NCBI GenBank assembly: GCA_004123355.1
Contig: SCHM01000001.1
Span: forward strand, 372,001-436,000
Direction: 5' to 3'
DNA length: 64,000 nt
Source of the DNA: Amphirosellinia nigrospora
Taxonomy: Eukaryota > Ascomycota > Sordariomycetes > Xylariales > Xylariaceae
In this document: positions 47,521-59,917 of the stretch, in pieces
Layout: every line of letters begins with the position of its first letter
How positions within the stretch are numbered: position 1 is the first letter of the stretch
Notes under the pieces: model-generated
Told to the model about the DNA's origin: nothing
The model's input: only the letters and a program-made list of their open reading frames with translations
The model's database searches: none
Program-made: the position numbers and the translations under genes

Positions 47521-50500
47521 TGGCACCGCGGACTCGCTCCTCCACGATGCGACTTCCTCAGGCAAGCTCGTCCCAGGCACGCTCCTTGCAGACTTCGCGA
47601 GTTGATGACCGTACCAAAATAATCAAGTCTGGTCAGCAATTATCAGAAGCTCCTGGAGATCCTGGAGATCCTGAAGATACAGCCGCTCCAGAAAAGTCGC
47701 CGCACAATAATCTGAGACTTGACTTGGCGCCTATCACGAATTCTCACCAAGCTTCCAAGATTATTGTCTAAGCGCCAACTGGAAATCAATGCCATCGCTA
47801 ACAAAGGGGGGTTTCAACTACGGGTTGGCACCATTTGCTCAGGAACCGAGGCCCCAGTTTTTGCACTCAAACTCATCAAGGATATTTCTCAGCTCCTCGT
47901 CAAAGGGCAGACATTCGTGCAATTTGATCATCTATTTAGCGTCGAGAATGAGCCTTTCAAGCAAGCTTACATTTCTCGAAATGCTCCAAGTAGTATCGTT
48001 TTCCGCGATGTTGTAGATTTTGCGGATCCAGAGGCCACTACTGCGTAAGTTACTCACCTTGCCCCTTCCTCCACCCGGCCGATTGTCTTCCCTCCCCATA
48101 GGAATGTATGTATTGCGTATTGACAAGTTTATAGTCCTACGATTCTTGGTGATCATCGCGAAATACCTCGCAACATTGACCTGCTTGTTGCTGGCACATC
48201 TTGCGTCGACTTTTCACTTCTCAACACCCGGAAGAAGAACAGTATGCAACTGATGACTACGGGTGTAAGCTTGGTCGAAGAATGGAAGAACTCTGATCAA
48301 AATCCCGAAAATGATAAAACCGACAAGAAGAAGCCCACTGCGAAGAAGAGAGCTGCGAACAAAAATTCTACAAGCACTCTCCGGGAGATTACTTCGACGA
48401 GGTTCGTCAGTGGCTGAATGGCATCACCCCCGCAGAGATCCAAACAGCTGGAACATGATTGGGGAATCAAGTACCACTTTCTTGTCCACCGTATGCTACA
48501 TGAACAGACACCGCCCAAGATGGCTATCTTGGAGAATGTGACCGGCGCTCCATGGAGTTCCATGTGTGGTCTTTTCTCCGCCGCTATTGATTACGCAGCA
48601 ACCTACACATTCCTGGATACTAAGGACTACTACATTCCTCATACACGGAAGCGCGGGTATGTGATTGCCCTAGATCGTCAAGTCTTTGGCAAGTCTGTAG
48701 ACCATATACTTGACGAGTGGAGGATCCAATTGACCAAGTTGAAACGAGGCGCATCAGCTCCAGTGCATGACTGGTTGCTTTCATCCCAGGATCCACTGAC
48801 GATAAGAGCACGTCAGGACGAATCTGAGAAAGCTGTAGCCACCGGCTTGAATTCATGCACAGACAGCCAATGGGAGCGAAGTAAGTTGCGGCATGCTCGT
48901 GTTCGCCGCCAGTTTAAGCTGGGTAATGGTCGTCCTCTGACGGCATGGGGTCGAGGCGGGATTGAACAACCTTACGACAGGATTGACAGGCTTGTCATCA
49001 AGGGTCAGAATGACCGCGCACTAGATTGTGTGGACATATATTACTTGCGTTGCCTGCACGCCGAGTCCCATGTTATTAGCGACCGGACCAAAGTGAGAAG
49101 GGCACCTACCGGGCCAAAGCAATACGACATCAAGTTCAAATCTCAGATCTTCGACCTCAGCCAGAATATCGATCGTGGTCAAATAACCCAAAATTTTGGC
49201 GTTACTGGTTGTTTGACACCACGTGGGCTGAATCTCATCACCTGACCAGGGCAGACTCGTATCTGGTTCGAAGCTCTCAATCTGCAATTACCCCTACGAG
49301 ATCTAGACCTGTCCAGAGAATCTCAGGATGAACTTCGTGACTTGGCTGGGAATGCGATGACTACAACTGTTGTCGGAGCTGCATTATTCTCTTTACTTGT
49401 CTCCGTTCACTTACACGCCGAATCGCGACCGCTTCGCCCCATAGTCGCCAAAGAACAAACTGTTGTGCCATACCACCCCCTATACCGGCCTTCGTTTACA
49501 AAAGACACGGGCCATGAAACTTGGAATATCCCCTACCAGAGTACACAGTGCAGGAAGTAATTGATCTATCGAAACGATGCCGACGCTACTGCTATTGCAA
49601 TGGAGGCGCCAAGTATAGCACTGAAGAGCTAGTACGTTGCCGGGTTTGTGATATTACGCGTTGTACGAGCTGTGCAGGCAACCCGCGTCATCAGTTTGGT
49701 TCCTTACTGTCCATCAAAAATCCAATCGCGAACGATACCATACCTCAAGAAATGATGAATCGTTTCCCGACAGCTTTGAAAGATGTCGTTGGCAAAGCGA
49801 TCAATCGTATTCTGTTTCGTCCAGATTTAGAGAAAACTGAGGTGCAAAGCGTCATCCTCCGCTCTCTACAAACGGTTACATTTTACTATACCCAAGTTCT
49901 CATATCGGAAAACGTGACGATCTGTTATTCAGCCAAGGATGACAACTGCTCTTTCCGACTCCACGCTGTGATTTCAAACAGATGGGGTCGTGGTATCTAT
50001 TCTTAGATCCTTGGTCGCATGGCGGCGAGCTTTTAAGAGAGAGCCTGGGCTTACCAGTAGCACAGGTTTCTCGCCCCTTTCGGCCGTGTGCGCGTATATC
50101 CCCAGGCGCCTAGCTTCTTACCAAATCAAGATTCTTGGGAATTTTGGGTGTTCGCCGAATTTTCTTTCAATGTAAGTTTCGTGAAATCTCAAACAGATTC
50201 TGTTGAGATTGAAGGTTTCCCTCTTGCGAATATCCCTGCTGCACTTCATGAAGAAATTCGGTCCATCGTAGGAACTTATCACCATCACCCCGAGTGCGAC
50301 GCAGCCGAAGATAGCCTACATGTCAATGCCCAGGATCCCAAACGGTACCTTTTCAAGGACCCGTCTAGGATAGGGCTGACCCAAGACGACTGCTACATCA
50401 TTTCGGACGAATGCAGATTTTTGGAAAAACACGAGTTTCGCGATTTCTGCATACAATTCTTCCCCCAATGGACCCCGCAGACAACCGGAACTCGTGCAAC

Positions 50501-53500
50501 AGCCTCCATCAAGGGTTACTGGGAAAAGGCAGTGGCAGACCCTACACAAAGCCAAGACTGTCTCCAAAGTACTCTTGCAAGTTACATGAGCCAGGCAGGC
50601 TTTCGATCTGTGCCCCCTGAATTAGAGCTAAACGCCAATAGTGCAGGTCGCCAAGTACGGACCATTGCAAGTGTCTGCATCGATTCAAATATGCTCGCAG
50701 ACACATATGTGACCTTGTTGAAGTACGAACAAGCCAACCCTGAGGACTGGGCTGTTGTCTCACGGTCCGATTATTCTGCCCTCTTTGACCTCTTGGCTCC
50801 AGTCAACGTCAACCTTGATGGTACTGGAGCTACAATTCCCTTATCGAATGCGAGCAGTTCGGACCTGTACTATCCAATTCTACCTAACGTTCACTGGATG
50901 GAGAAGAAAACCGGAGGGGCGGGAATTCGCGAACCTTACCGTCTCTCTAGTGAAATGCGCGTGTATGAAGAAAAGCTCAAACGATGTGGCGATCCTCTCC
51001 AAGTAGTCATGAACATCAAGCACAGCGAAAAAGGGGCAGGGTGGAAAAGAGTCACGGCAAGCTACGAAGTAGACGTCGATTCGCTCGCGCATGAGGCGTT
51101 CCATCACTTCCCAGAACCGGATGACGGCTCTGTGAGAGTTGTCGAGCTTAGAACTCAGATGAAAATTGAGAAAGGGTCTTTAAATATCCCGAATCTGAGA
51201 TTTGAGTCTTTCAGAAAATCTCTGCGGCGCTTACCAGCATTGAACTCCCAAGGCAGTATCGAACATCCCAGGTTATTTATTGATGGGCATGCCCTCACCA
51301 AACAACAAGAGATTTCGTTAAACTGGATGCTAAGCAATGAGCTCACTCCTTCGCCATTTATGGAGCGCGAGGTCGAAGAATGTAGGTTTGACGCTCTCAA
51401 CCTGCGTGCAACTGCTGTCATGCAACGTATAATCTTACGTCCAGGCGGCATTCTCGCCGATGATGTCGGCTATGGAAAAACTGTTGTGAGTCTTGCTCTC
51501 ATGGCGGCCCAACAGAGCTTTGACCAAGACAAATCTCAACGGGGGTGCAGTGGCAACCAAGAGAATACATTGACATTAGCTGCGTCCCTTGTCTTAGTTC
51601 CAAGGCATCTGGTCAACCAGTGGTGTGATGAGGCGGCCAAGTTCCTTGGATGGACGGGTACCGACGTTTTTGTTGTTAAGTCATCCCGTTCTCTGCAAGG
51701 AGCGCTCAAGGGGATAGATTCTGATGGTGATATATCTCAACCACCTGCCAAAAGACCCAGAACAACCAAGAAGGTCACGACGCCACTCGATAATCTTAAA
51801 GCAGCCAAGCTTATCATCGTAAGCACGGCGATATTTGATGACAAGTATTATACCTGGCTCGGGAAGTATGCGGGTTCATTGGCTCATCCCGAAGCCATCC
51901 CTAGAACCAAAAGCACGAGGGATACAACTAACCCCAATGTGCTTGGTGCTTTTCAGGATTGGTATCAAGATGCAGCAATGTATGCTCGGAAGCATATTTC
52001 TGGATTTGATTCCGCTGTTTTCCGCCCAAGCAGACTCGAGATAATCGAGCGACGCCAGAAAATCTCCAGGGTTCCTGGAGAAACGTTGTGGCTGATCACT
52101 ATGATAAGTCGACACGTGCTGGCTTACAAATCGTCCGCGGTGATAAAACCGGAAAATCTGTCAAGGGCAGCGTGAAAGATGCCACAGTACACGTGGAATA
52201 CAGTGACACAGCCAGAGCGAATCTTCTCACCAAGGACGATTTTAAGGCTAACGATTTTATGCACGTGCTTGAGGCCTTCAAATTTGCTCGAATTATTTAC
52301 GATGAGTTCTCATATGAAAACTTCTGCGTCGCGCAGTTCATCAGGAACGCAAAGGCTCACGCGAAGTGGGTTCTTTCAGCCACACCACCAACGAGTAATG
52401 TCAAAGCCGTGTGCGATATTGGGGAGCTGCTCAACATCCATGTTGCCAGGGCCGTCAAGCTACGCCCGGGGCTACCACTCATCACCGAGGGTCCGATTAT
52501 TTTGCGTCAAAATCCTACAGAGAAGCAACTTTCGTACGGAAAGTTGTATTCGGACAGGGGCGTATACGAACGGGTAGAGCATGCTCATAGTTTCATTCAA
52601 CGTTTCGCCAGCGCCAACCCATTTGATGAAGAGGGATTGGGCAAGATAGCAGTGTCTGAGGAGGTCCATTGTTCATATATGACTCGTCGCCAGCTTATCA
52701 AATACCTTGATATCCAACAAGACCTGCGGAGTTCCAACTTGGATATCCCTAAACTCTTAAAACGTCACAATATTAACACTGATATCATGGCCGAGTTCCC
52801 TCCGGAGGCAAGAGTACGTGCTGGACTGGCCTTGGCGTATGTTTCGTCGGTTCACTGCACAGACGGTGATGGCAACATCGACGAACTACTTAAACGTCGG
52901 CGCGAGGAGCTTGAGGCTGCCCAGAAGAAACTCGGCGACGTTACTAAAGTAGCAATTTGGCTTGTTCTCCGAAGATCTGAGGAGGCAGTAGAGAAGAAGA
53001 ATGACTCTGCGACAAGCATTGTTGAGGACTTAGTTTGGCATTTTGGATCTATCCTAGATGCCGACGCAGAAGCCTTTGGCGGCGCAGAAGCCCTTCAAGC
53101 AGTCACTAACTCTACCTTCACTAAGGAACAGTTTGCGCTTTGTTCAGAATGGTTTAGTAATGTTGATGCAAATGAGAGAAGTTCGGAGGGCTTCTTCAAG
53201 AGCTTCTTTTCACTGCTCAATAGCCATATGGAACCAGGTGCGTGGGCGGCCTACTTTCGGCTGTCGGCGGATCGCCTTGTTAGTCTTCAAGATTCAGAAG
53301 TATCCGATCGCATACGGGAGCTTAATGGCCAAGACCAAAACCACTTGAACTGGCCAAAGCTCAACAATATCTAGGTCAACTCATTACGAGCAAGCAATCA
53401 TCCACTAATTCCCAGCCACAAGGATCTGAAATTAGCAACGAGAAGGCCACTAAGCGGAAAAGGCGAACTCAAAAAAATAGCGAATCGAACACTTCCAACG

Positions 53501-54631
53501 GCGCAGAGAATAGTGATAACAAGAAATCCGACTATCCGCGCTTCAATGTTCGCATCAGATCCGCGGTGGCGACTATACCGAGACAGAATCGGAGCTCACT
53601 AACATTATGTTGAAAGTAACAGAAGCTAAAGAGGATGTCTTGGCTCGGGCGAAACAGGTCACAACTGCTTTGAATCTTTTGTGTTCGGACGAGACACGCG
53701 AATGTAGTGCATGCGGACATGCTTGCAATGATATGCGTCTCCTTCCAGAATGTGGACATTTTATCTGTTCAAGCCACCTGGGGGTTCAATTTTTGGCCAG
53801 GTCAAATCTGCCAAGTTCCCGAACGGGAGCGGTTGTCCTGCTCTGGTCCCTCAACGCTCAATTCAAGTAAAACAGATCGACCATTGTCCAAGAGACACAG
53901 ATGAGGAACTCCACAAGGTGAATCCCAAGTCATTGAGAATTTCCCGCACAATCAAGACATCCTTAAACGCAGTGACGATAGGATTCTAGTATTCTACCAG
54001 TTTGACACAGCAGAAACAAGAAATCTGTCACTTGCTAGAACGCGATAGAATCGCGTTTGATGATCGCTCATCTACTGAGACAGATGCCGTTGCGGCGAAT
54101 CAAACCCCGGCTAGTCGACGAGTTCGCATCCTAGAACTGAATAGCGAAGAGGCTGCCGGCTCGAACTTCCAGACGCGAACCACGTCCTATTCGCCAGTAC
54201 ACCCGTCTTCGGAAGCAGGAGGACTTTGACAAATACGTGAAACAAGCAAAAGGACGAGTTGTCCGCCACGGACAACTCAAACATGTGAAGGTCTACTACT
54301 TCATCACTGTGAACACCTTCGAAGTAGATTTACTTCAGCTGCGAAAGAAGTCCATATTCGTATAGGAGAGCATGATGTCGCCTACTTCGCCCCCTTGAGC
54401 GGAAGTACTTACCACAGCACCGATTCGGAGGGAGATGCAAACATGACGGAGACACTAGACGCGAGCTCTTAGGGGCAACTCACATCTGGTCTGTCTGCTG
54501 ATGAGGTCTGGAGACTTACGGACGAGAGAAACTGGTTAGTCCAACAGAATCGCGAGTTCTGAACAGCGCTTCGACGACGTGTTGGAGAATTCACCCAAGC
54601 TCCTGTCGAGCCCATAGCATTTCGTAATTAA
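47521..54631 (+). CDS. DNMT5: DNMT5-type DNA cytosine methyltransferase with RING and SNF2 ATPase
   Basis: A nuclear maintenance-type 5-methylcytosine methyltransferase that uses ATP hydrolysis by its own SNF2 motor. In order: a short N-terminus without an obvious chromodomain; methyltransferase motif I-like VGTICSGTEAPVFAL; motif IV LLVAGTSCVDFSLLN (catalytic Cys codon about 48202), where DNMT5 uses TSC instead of PCQ; ILENVTGAPW (motif VI); HTRKRGYVIAL (motif VIII); LAGNAMTTTVVGAA (motif X, about 49343). A Cys-rich module CRRYCYCNGG...CRVCDITRCTSC follows (about 49575). The SNF2 part has GGILADDVGYGKT (about 51455), DEFS (about 52300) and LSATPP. A RING-like CSACGHAC...CGHFICSSH (about 53700) precedes a helicase C lobe with RILVFYQF, EEAAGSNFQ and GRVVRHGQ. 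One intron runs from 48046 to about 48135. A dozen or more single-base losses alter the frame, yet every motif survives in order. The stop at 54631 assumes the last frame change; 54365 is the alternative. Confidence 0.85.
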
Positions 54632-55338
54632 GCATTCGCGCTACTGTTTGCCCTGTCACGATTGTTGAGTCCACGTTATTTTTCCTTTAAGTAAATTGTA
54701 TGAATGCCAAAAAAGTGGTCGTGTTATTGCGTTTGTTTGTAGCCACAGCTGGGGGCCTAAACCTGAGGTAAAAAAGTAATGGGGTCAGAACTACATGTAA
54801 TGAGGGAGGACGATGGAACTTGGCAACCCAAAATTAAGGGGGCTAGGGTTAATCTGGCGTGTTGTATTATTAGAGAAACGGTTGAGGTGATCATGTTGGT
54901 CTTCTCCAAATAATGGCCATCGTCTGCAGGATCCTTTGCTAAGGAGATAGCTATGACGAGTTTTAAAATGATCAGCCTCAAGAGTGTCGCATGAATACTA
55001 GGTACAGAAAAACCACATTCGGCACGAACAACAATTGAGATAATCGTGCACCGTGAAAGCAAACTGTCTATACATATGCCATAGCGACATACTAAAGTCT
55101 GACGACGGGGTTGTAGATATAAAATTCCAGGATAGAGTCGAAGGCGAAGCAGAGCTATGCCAGGACCCGAGACCGGGATGAGAGGCGCCAATTGAATGGA
55201 GCAAGCTGGAGATAATGTAGATAGTAATTACCCACAACACCGAACCTGTCACCCATCTTCAATCTTGGCAACATCATCTTGGCCAGTTCAAGGCTGCATC
55301 TATCAAGTAAACTACAGCGACCAACCAGAGCCCACGTC
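54632..55338. other. Spacer between two plus-strand genes
   Basis: 3' flank of the DNMT5-like gene and upstream region of the ureidoglycolate lyase gene. A minus-strand frame at 54757-55191 has no recognisable motif. Confidence 0.45.
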
Positions 55339-56192
55339 ATGCTTGTGCGTACAATACCCCTCACAGAGCCCTCACAATCACAGCGGCACCGCTCACAAGG
55401 GACGCCTTCGCATCCTTCGGACGTGATCGCGAACCCGCGGGCCGGAGTCCAGACCATCCAACACAGTGCACGCGCCATTGCACGGGGCGAGCTGCCCTGC
55501 GGCGCCGTCTCCGCTAACCAGGGGACGGCCATCCAGTACAAGGCAATTGCGTCGATGCGGGACTCTACGGCTCGGCGCCCAGCGGGACAGCGGGAACCTC
55601 GCGGATGAACCATGTTCGTGTGCGGCGCCGGGGCACTCGTCTCGAGGGAAGGCGGAGGAGAGGCGGCGGATGCGGACGGCGTGCAGATCAAGGTGCTCGA
55701 ACGCCACCCCTTCACCTCGCAGACCTTCATTCCCCTGACGGCCGACGCCGCGAAGCGCTATCTCGTGTCGTGGCGCCGACGCTGGACCCTACGCGGGAAG
55801 ACGAGAGCCTGCCCGCACCACCCGTGGGACCGGGACTACCGGGCCGCGGCCTTCCCGACGTGCGCCGCCTGGTGGCCTTCGTGGCGACGGGCGAGCAGGC
55901 GGTGACGTACGCCGCCGGTACGTGGCACGCGCCCATGATCGCGCTCGGGCCGCCCGAGTCGACGCTCGATTTCGTGGTCGTGCAGTTCGCGAACGATGTC
56001 CCCGTAGAGGACTGTCAGGAGGCTGCTCTCGAGGATGGCGGTAAGACGGAGGCGGTGAACAGCATCTGGGTGCGCGTTCCTGATGGGAGAGAAGAAGAGC
56101 GACGGCGAAGTTATGAAGGCGAGATCTCTGACTTGCTTGCATTGCTTTCGCTGCCTACTGAAGTACATATATTATGTAGGGACTTCTCATGA
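55339..56192 (+). CDS. DAL3: Ureidoglycolate lyase
   Basis: It splits ureidoglycolate into glyoxylate and urea, the last step of allantoin breakdown in purine catabolism. Family segments in order are APLTRDAFASFG, VIANPRAGVQTIQ, NQGTAIQYK, IKVLERHPFTSQTFIPL, GRGLPDVRRLVAFVA, QAVTYAAGTWHAPMI and TLDFVVVQFANDVPVEDCQ. The C-terminus runs about 60 residues past the usual end with an Arg/Glu-rich stretch. These segments sit in three frames; about five single-base losses are needed (near 55358, 55415, 55565, 55610 and 55775) in this very GC-rich sequence. The start MLVRTIPLTE was chosen as the ATG closest upstream of the first family segment. No other allantoin-pathway gene is adjacent. Confidence 0.85.
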
Positions 56193-57226
56193 TACCTGTA
56201 GGTACCTTTAGAGGGAGGACAATTATGCTCCCTCCCCAGCGTGCTTCGCCCTCGCTGATGGTCGAGAAGAGACGCCAGTCTTGAAGTGTAAGCGAAAGGA
56301 CAGAAACAAGAAAAACATGAACATGAACAAGAGGATATCGTCAATCCTCATAACTATCTACATCTCGTCCCTCATTCGCTCTGCTACTATATACTAGTAT
56401 ACTAGCCTTAGCATCTAGTCGAAGGATCGTGCAGAGGTGGGCTCTCGCTTCGTCATAAAAAGAAGAGAGAAAGAAAATGAGACTATAAATAAAGATATGG
56501 TATTCAAATTGGACAATCAGGCTTGAGAATGCAGATGGCGGTTCCATACCCATTACCCAAATAAGCCCAATAGTCCTTAGAATTGAAATATCTTATACAG
56601 CTGGGACTTGTATGTGGGTAAATGGTACTTGGTCTACTCACTCACTTCAGGTGGAATGTAGTCTTCAAGAGCCTGCCTTGTATACTAAGGAGTGTGATTT
56701 CGAATTTAGTAACATAATAGTCTTGAATATAATTGAATCGTGAGTACTTTTGGGTATTCCCATATCGCCGAATCGTATGTTGACACACCTCATCGGGTCG
56801 TACATTTAGATTCACTAGATTCTCTCTACTCAGTTACCAGCTTTATCACGTCAACTGTCAATTCCTGCGGCCCACGATGAGTGAGGTAAGACCACGAATG
56901 CTCCAGTAAGTACAACTTTATAACGATGGCCGGGTTTGTACTCCGGTCAACTACAAGGACGATCGTGGAGGATACGAAACATAAAGAGCGTCAAACATGA
57001 AATCCTGTTCTTCATATTAGAACTTGAATCACGTAGGCAACCCCGCCAACTATTGAAATGTCATATATTCAAATTCTACTCTAATTACGAGCATTTTTTC
57101 ATGTCTCGTTTACGCAAGCTATGTGCGCGGGGTATCAATACCAGTTGTACCATTTATTAAACGACGTTCTATCATGCCGTCTCCTTTTATCTCTTAATTC
57201 GTACACGACCGTCTTCTCCACCTCGG
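56193..57226. other. Convergent intergenic region
   Basis: About 1 kb, AT-rich, between the lyase gene (plus) and the second MFS gene (minus). It has no recognised gene; the frame at 56936-57160 lacks motifs. Confidence 0.45.
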
Positions 57227-59568
57227 TCACCTTACTGCTGCTATTCTCAGGCTCTTTTCTTCGATCAGCCGTTTAATTTGTATAGGCTCCAACTTGAGAA
57301 ATATGGCGGCGAGGACGCATAGTGTGTGCCCCCGCGATGACAGTGAAGTAGAGGCGACTAATCGTCTTCACGATGCGTCGATGACCAGCTTTTTCACTTC
57401 GGGGCTAAAGGCGTCGAGCATGGTGGACTTTAAGCACCTGCCAGGAGCGCTAGGATCTCGGTGTCCGTAAAGCCTGTGAATCCTGCAGCGTCTTTCACCA
57501 ACTTTAGTCCGATGTTTCGATAAATGGCGGCTGATATAGATAGGGAGAGCACATTGCCGCCCAGCTGCGCTATGCTGTGTAGAGTCGTCTGATCCAGGCG
57601 CTCTTCCTGGGTTTTTAGAACGGCCGAGCAAACCGGAATAGCTAAGTTGTATAACACACCCACACCAGCGCCGATTATGGCGCTAAATACCATGGTGGCC
57701 GCTAGGGAGTGTGGCTAGTAACTGTGCTAAGTGCGATGCCTCCCGCCAGGAGTAAAACACCACCGAGAAAAAAGAAGGGCATGTAATATCTCGCCAATGG
57801 AAGGAAGGTATGAGTAAGGAAAATAGCGATGATGAAGAGTGCTGTCAAGCACAATAGGCGTAGACCGGCCTCAAGAGGCCCAATCCCGCGAGTGAAAACG
57901 TAGAAAAGTGGCTCATAGTAAAATGATACGCCGTAGGTCATGGCAGCAGCCAAAGTACATAGAAAAGTCAAGAGGACAATGCGTTTCCTCAGAAGATGAA
58001 CGGGAAGGATACGGTGTTCAGGTTCAACGCCAATACTGAAGGTTTGCTGTACGATGTATGCGACAGAAACCGTGACGAATACCACCCAGATGACGAGTTG
58101 AGGCACGGAGCCCCAGGGCCATGAAGTGCCCGAGAATACCGTTGCGAGACCGAATGAGATGAATGTACCGGAGTGGAGGATGTGGCCGATCCAGTCGATC
58201 TCCTTGAAATGTTTAGAGACTGATTTCTCGGTCGATGCGGAATAGCTCGGTAGTGCGAAAATGCATAGTGCTAAAGCGATGACTAGAGCAGGTAGACAAA
58301 TATAGAAAGACCATCGCCATGTCGCGTGCACGTTTTGCGCGAAACCAGCTCCTAGACTATAGTCAGTATTTCGGTTATGTTATGCAGGGCAAATGAAGTT
58401 GGCGGACCTATTACGGGGCCTGTAAGGATACCGAAAGCAAAAGAGGCTCCAAAGGAGGCATGGACGAGAGCTACTTCGCCAGGGTAGGAAAAAATAATGC
58501 TGAAGCTTAGGATACTACGCTTCGTGTTAGCAAGTGTTGTGCAAAACAGCAACGAAACTTCAATTACCCCTGGTAAACAACGCTAGCTCCAAACGCCATT
58601 ACCGAACGACCGACAATGAGCAAAGGAGACTTGGAGCAGCACCCGCGAGACCATTTCCAGCAATGATGAGAACCAACCCGCTAATCGTAAGGACCTTGAT
58701 ATCGTAGAATTTGTAGAGCTTTCGGGCCAACGGTGTCACGACAACGTTGCATATAGAATAACTCAGGGCAAGCCACGGAAGCAAATGGATGTCGCTAAAC
58801 GCGTCGTAAATAGGCCCTTGGATATTGGCGATATTGCTCAAATCGTATCCTATGAAGGTCAACATCAAACTTGTCAGCACATGAGCGAAACCGCAACCTA
58901 CCATTGATGAGAGACAGTATGTTGCTAGCGATGAGCATCAGTCGCCATTTCCATATCGTCAGATTTTGTCTTGGATGCGAATCTGATACAACCGGGGTCA
59001 TCAACGCGCTCCTATGCTGCCATCCATCACTATGCTCATACGCCGTACTTGGCGAAGGCTTCGGCGGGGCGTTCGTAATGTCGACCTGGGTCATCCAGTT
59101 CCCCTCCTGTCCGTATGTCTGCGCTGTTGGCTCAACGTGATGTTGCCCCGTGTATTGGCCCGTGTTACTCCCCAGCGATAACGCGTTCACGGGTTGCCCG
59201 ACGCCATGTTGATTCCAATACTGTACGCCGTTGTCGTAGTAGTAATAAACAGCCTGTGGCATGGCCACTCCACTCGGCGGCTGGTTCTGGTAATATTGAT
59301 GATTCCATTGCATCGCCTGGTTAGCGGCAACCGTTGTCTGGTCATATTGCGCGTAGTTTGAGCCGTAAACCGCCTCGGCACCCTGGTGCTGCCACCGTCC
59401 TTGCCCTTCCACAGCGGCCCCGTGGCCATGGTGATAGGCCCATCCCGCGGTATCCTGCTGGGACGCGTAGCGATTCTCGTCGGGAACGTCGGTGGGAGAA
59501 TGACCATGCTCGGCGGCTGTAGGAGGAACAGCTGCGTATCCAGAGCCGTACTGCCCAGCAGTCGCCAT
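57227..59568 (-). CDS. MFS transporter (DHA2/TRI12-like) with Gln/Tyr-rich N-terminus
   Basis: A 14-helix-type major facilitator. The first about 190 residues are not membrane-like: Gln, Tyr, Asn, Gly and His-rich, with NYAQYDQTTVAANQAMQWNH and a YYYYDNG run. The transporter part follows: IGYDLSNIANIQGPIYDAF, LPWLALSYSICNVVVTPLA, SVMAFGASVVYQG, VHASFGASFAFGILTGPVIG, ATWRWSFYICLPAL, IDWIGHILHSGTFISFGLA and a late SIAQLGGNVLSLSISAAIYRN. The end CVLAAIFLKLEPIQIKRL reaches a stop at 57227. Introns are probable near 58860-58900, 58510-58570 and 58330-58400. Frame changes near 57700, 57430 and 57320 look like base losses. The start MATAGQYGSGY at 59568 was chosen over MWWSK at 59583. The export substrate is unknown. 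Confidence 0.82.
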
Positions 59569-59875
59569 CTTAGACCACCACATTCATGCACCGGTTCTGC
59601 CTACCACTAGACATCGAGACGTGTCGAATAGGGTCAAGGTCGGAGAAATCTACTAACTCTTACGAAATGCGCAGGTTCGTCAACGAAGTGGGCGGGAAGC
59701 TTGAGGTGGCTGCGGCAGAAGCAATAGTTTATTTCACGTCCCCATATCCTCAAATGGACCACGCAGGATCGCATCTCTCGACTTGCCCCAGCGCGGCATA
59801 GGCTTATCTAGATAGCTCGCATTTCGTTCCTCAGCACTGCCGCGGATGACTACGCTACTGGGAGCTGGGGGGACT

Positions 59876-59917
59876 GGGCCAAGCCCGACAGGCCAAGCCC
59901 GACAGGCCAAGCCCGAC
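59876..59917 (+). repeat. 14-bp tandem repeat, three copies
   Basis: Unit AGGCCAAGCCCGAC, with the first copy starting G instead of A. It is followed by two partial CCAGGACAG copies. Confidence 0.85.

Noticed and set aside
47521-54631. The DNMT5-like gene as a RIP-killed pseudogene
   Set aside because: The breaks are single-base losses, not C-to-T stops, and all catalytic and ATPase motifs are intact. Unrelated essential genes in the window show the same pattern.
55393-56168. Several long minus-strand frames in the GC-rich lyase region
   Set aside because: They are shadows of the plus-strand ureidoglycolate lyase; high GC lowers stop frequency in all frames.
55339-59568. Ureidoglycolate lyase and the MFS gene as part of an allantoin-use cluster
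   Set aside because: The transporter is of the drug/metabolite DHA2 type, not an allantoin or purine permease, and no other pathway gene is nearby.
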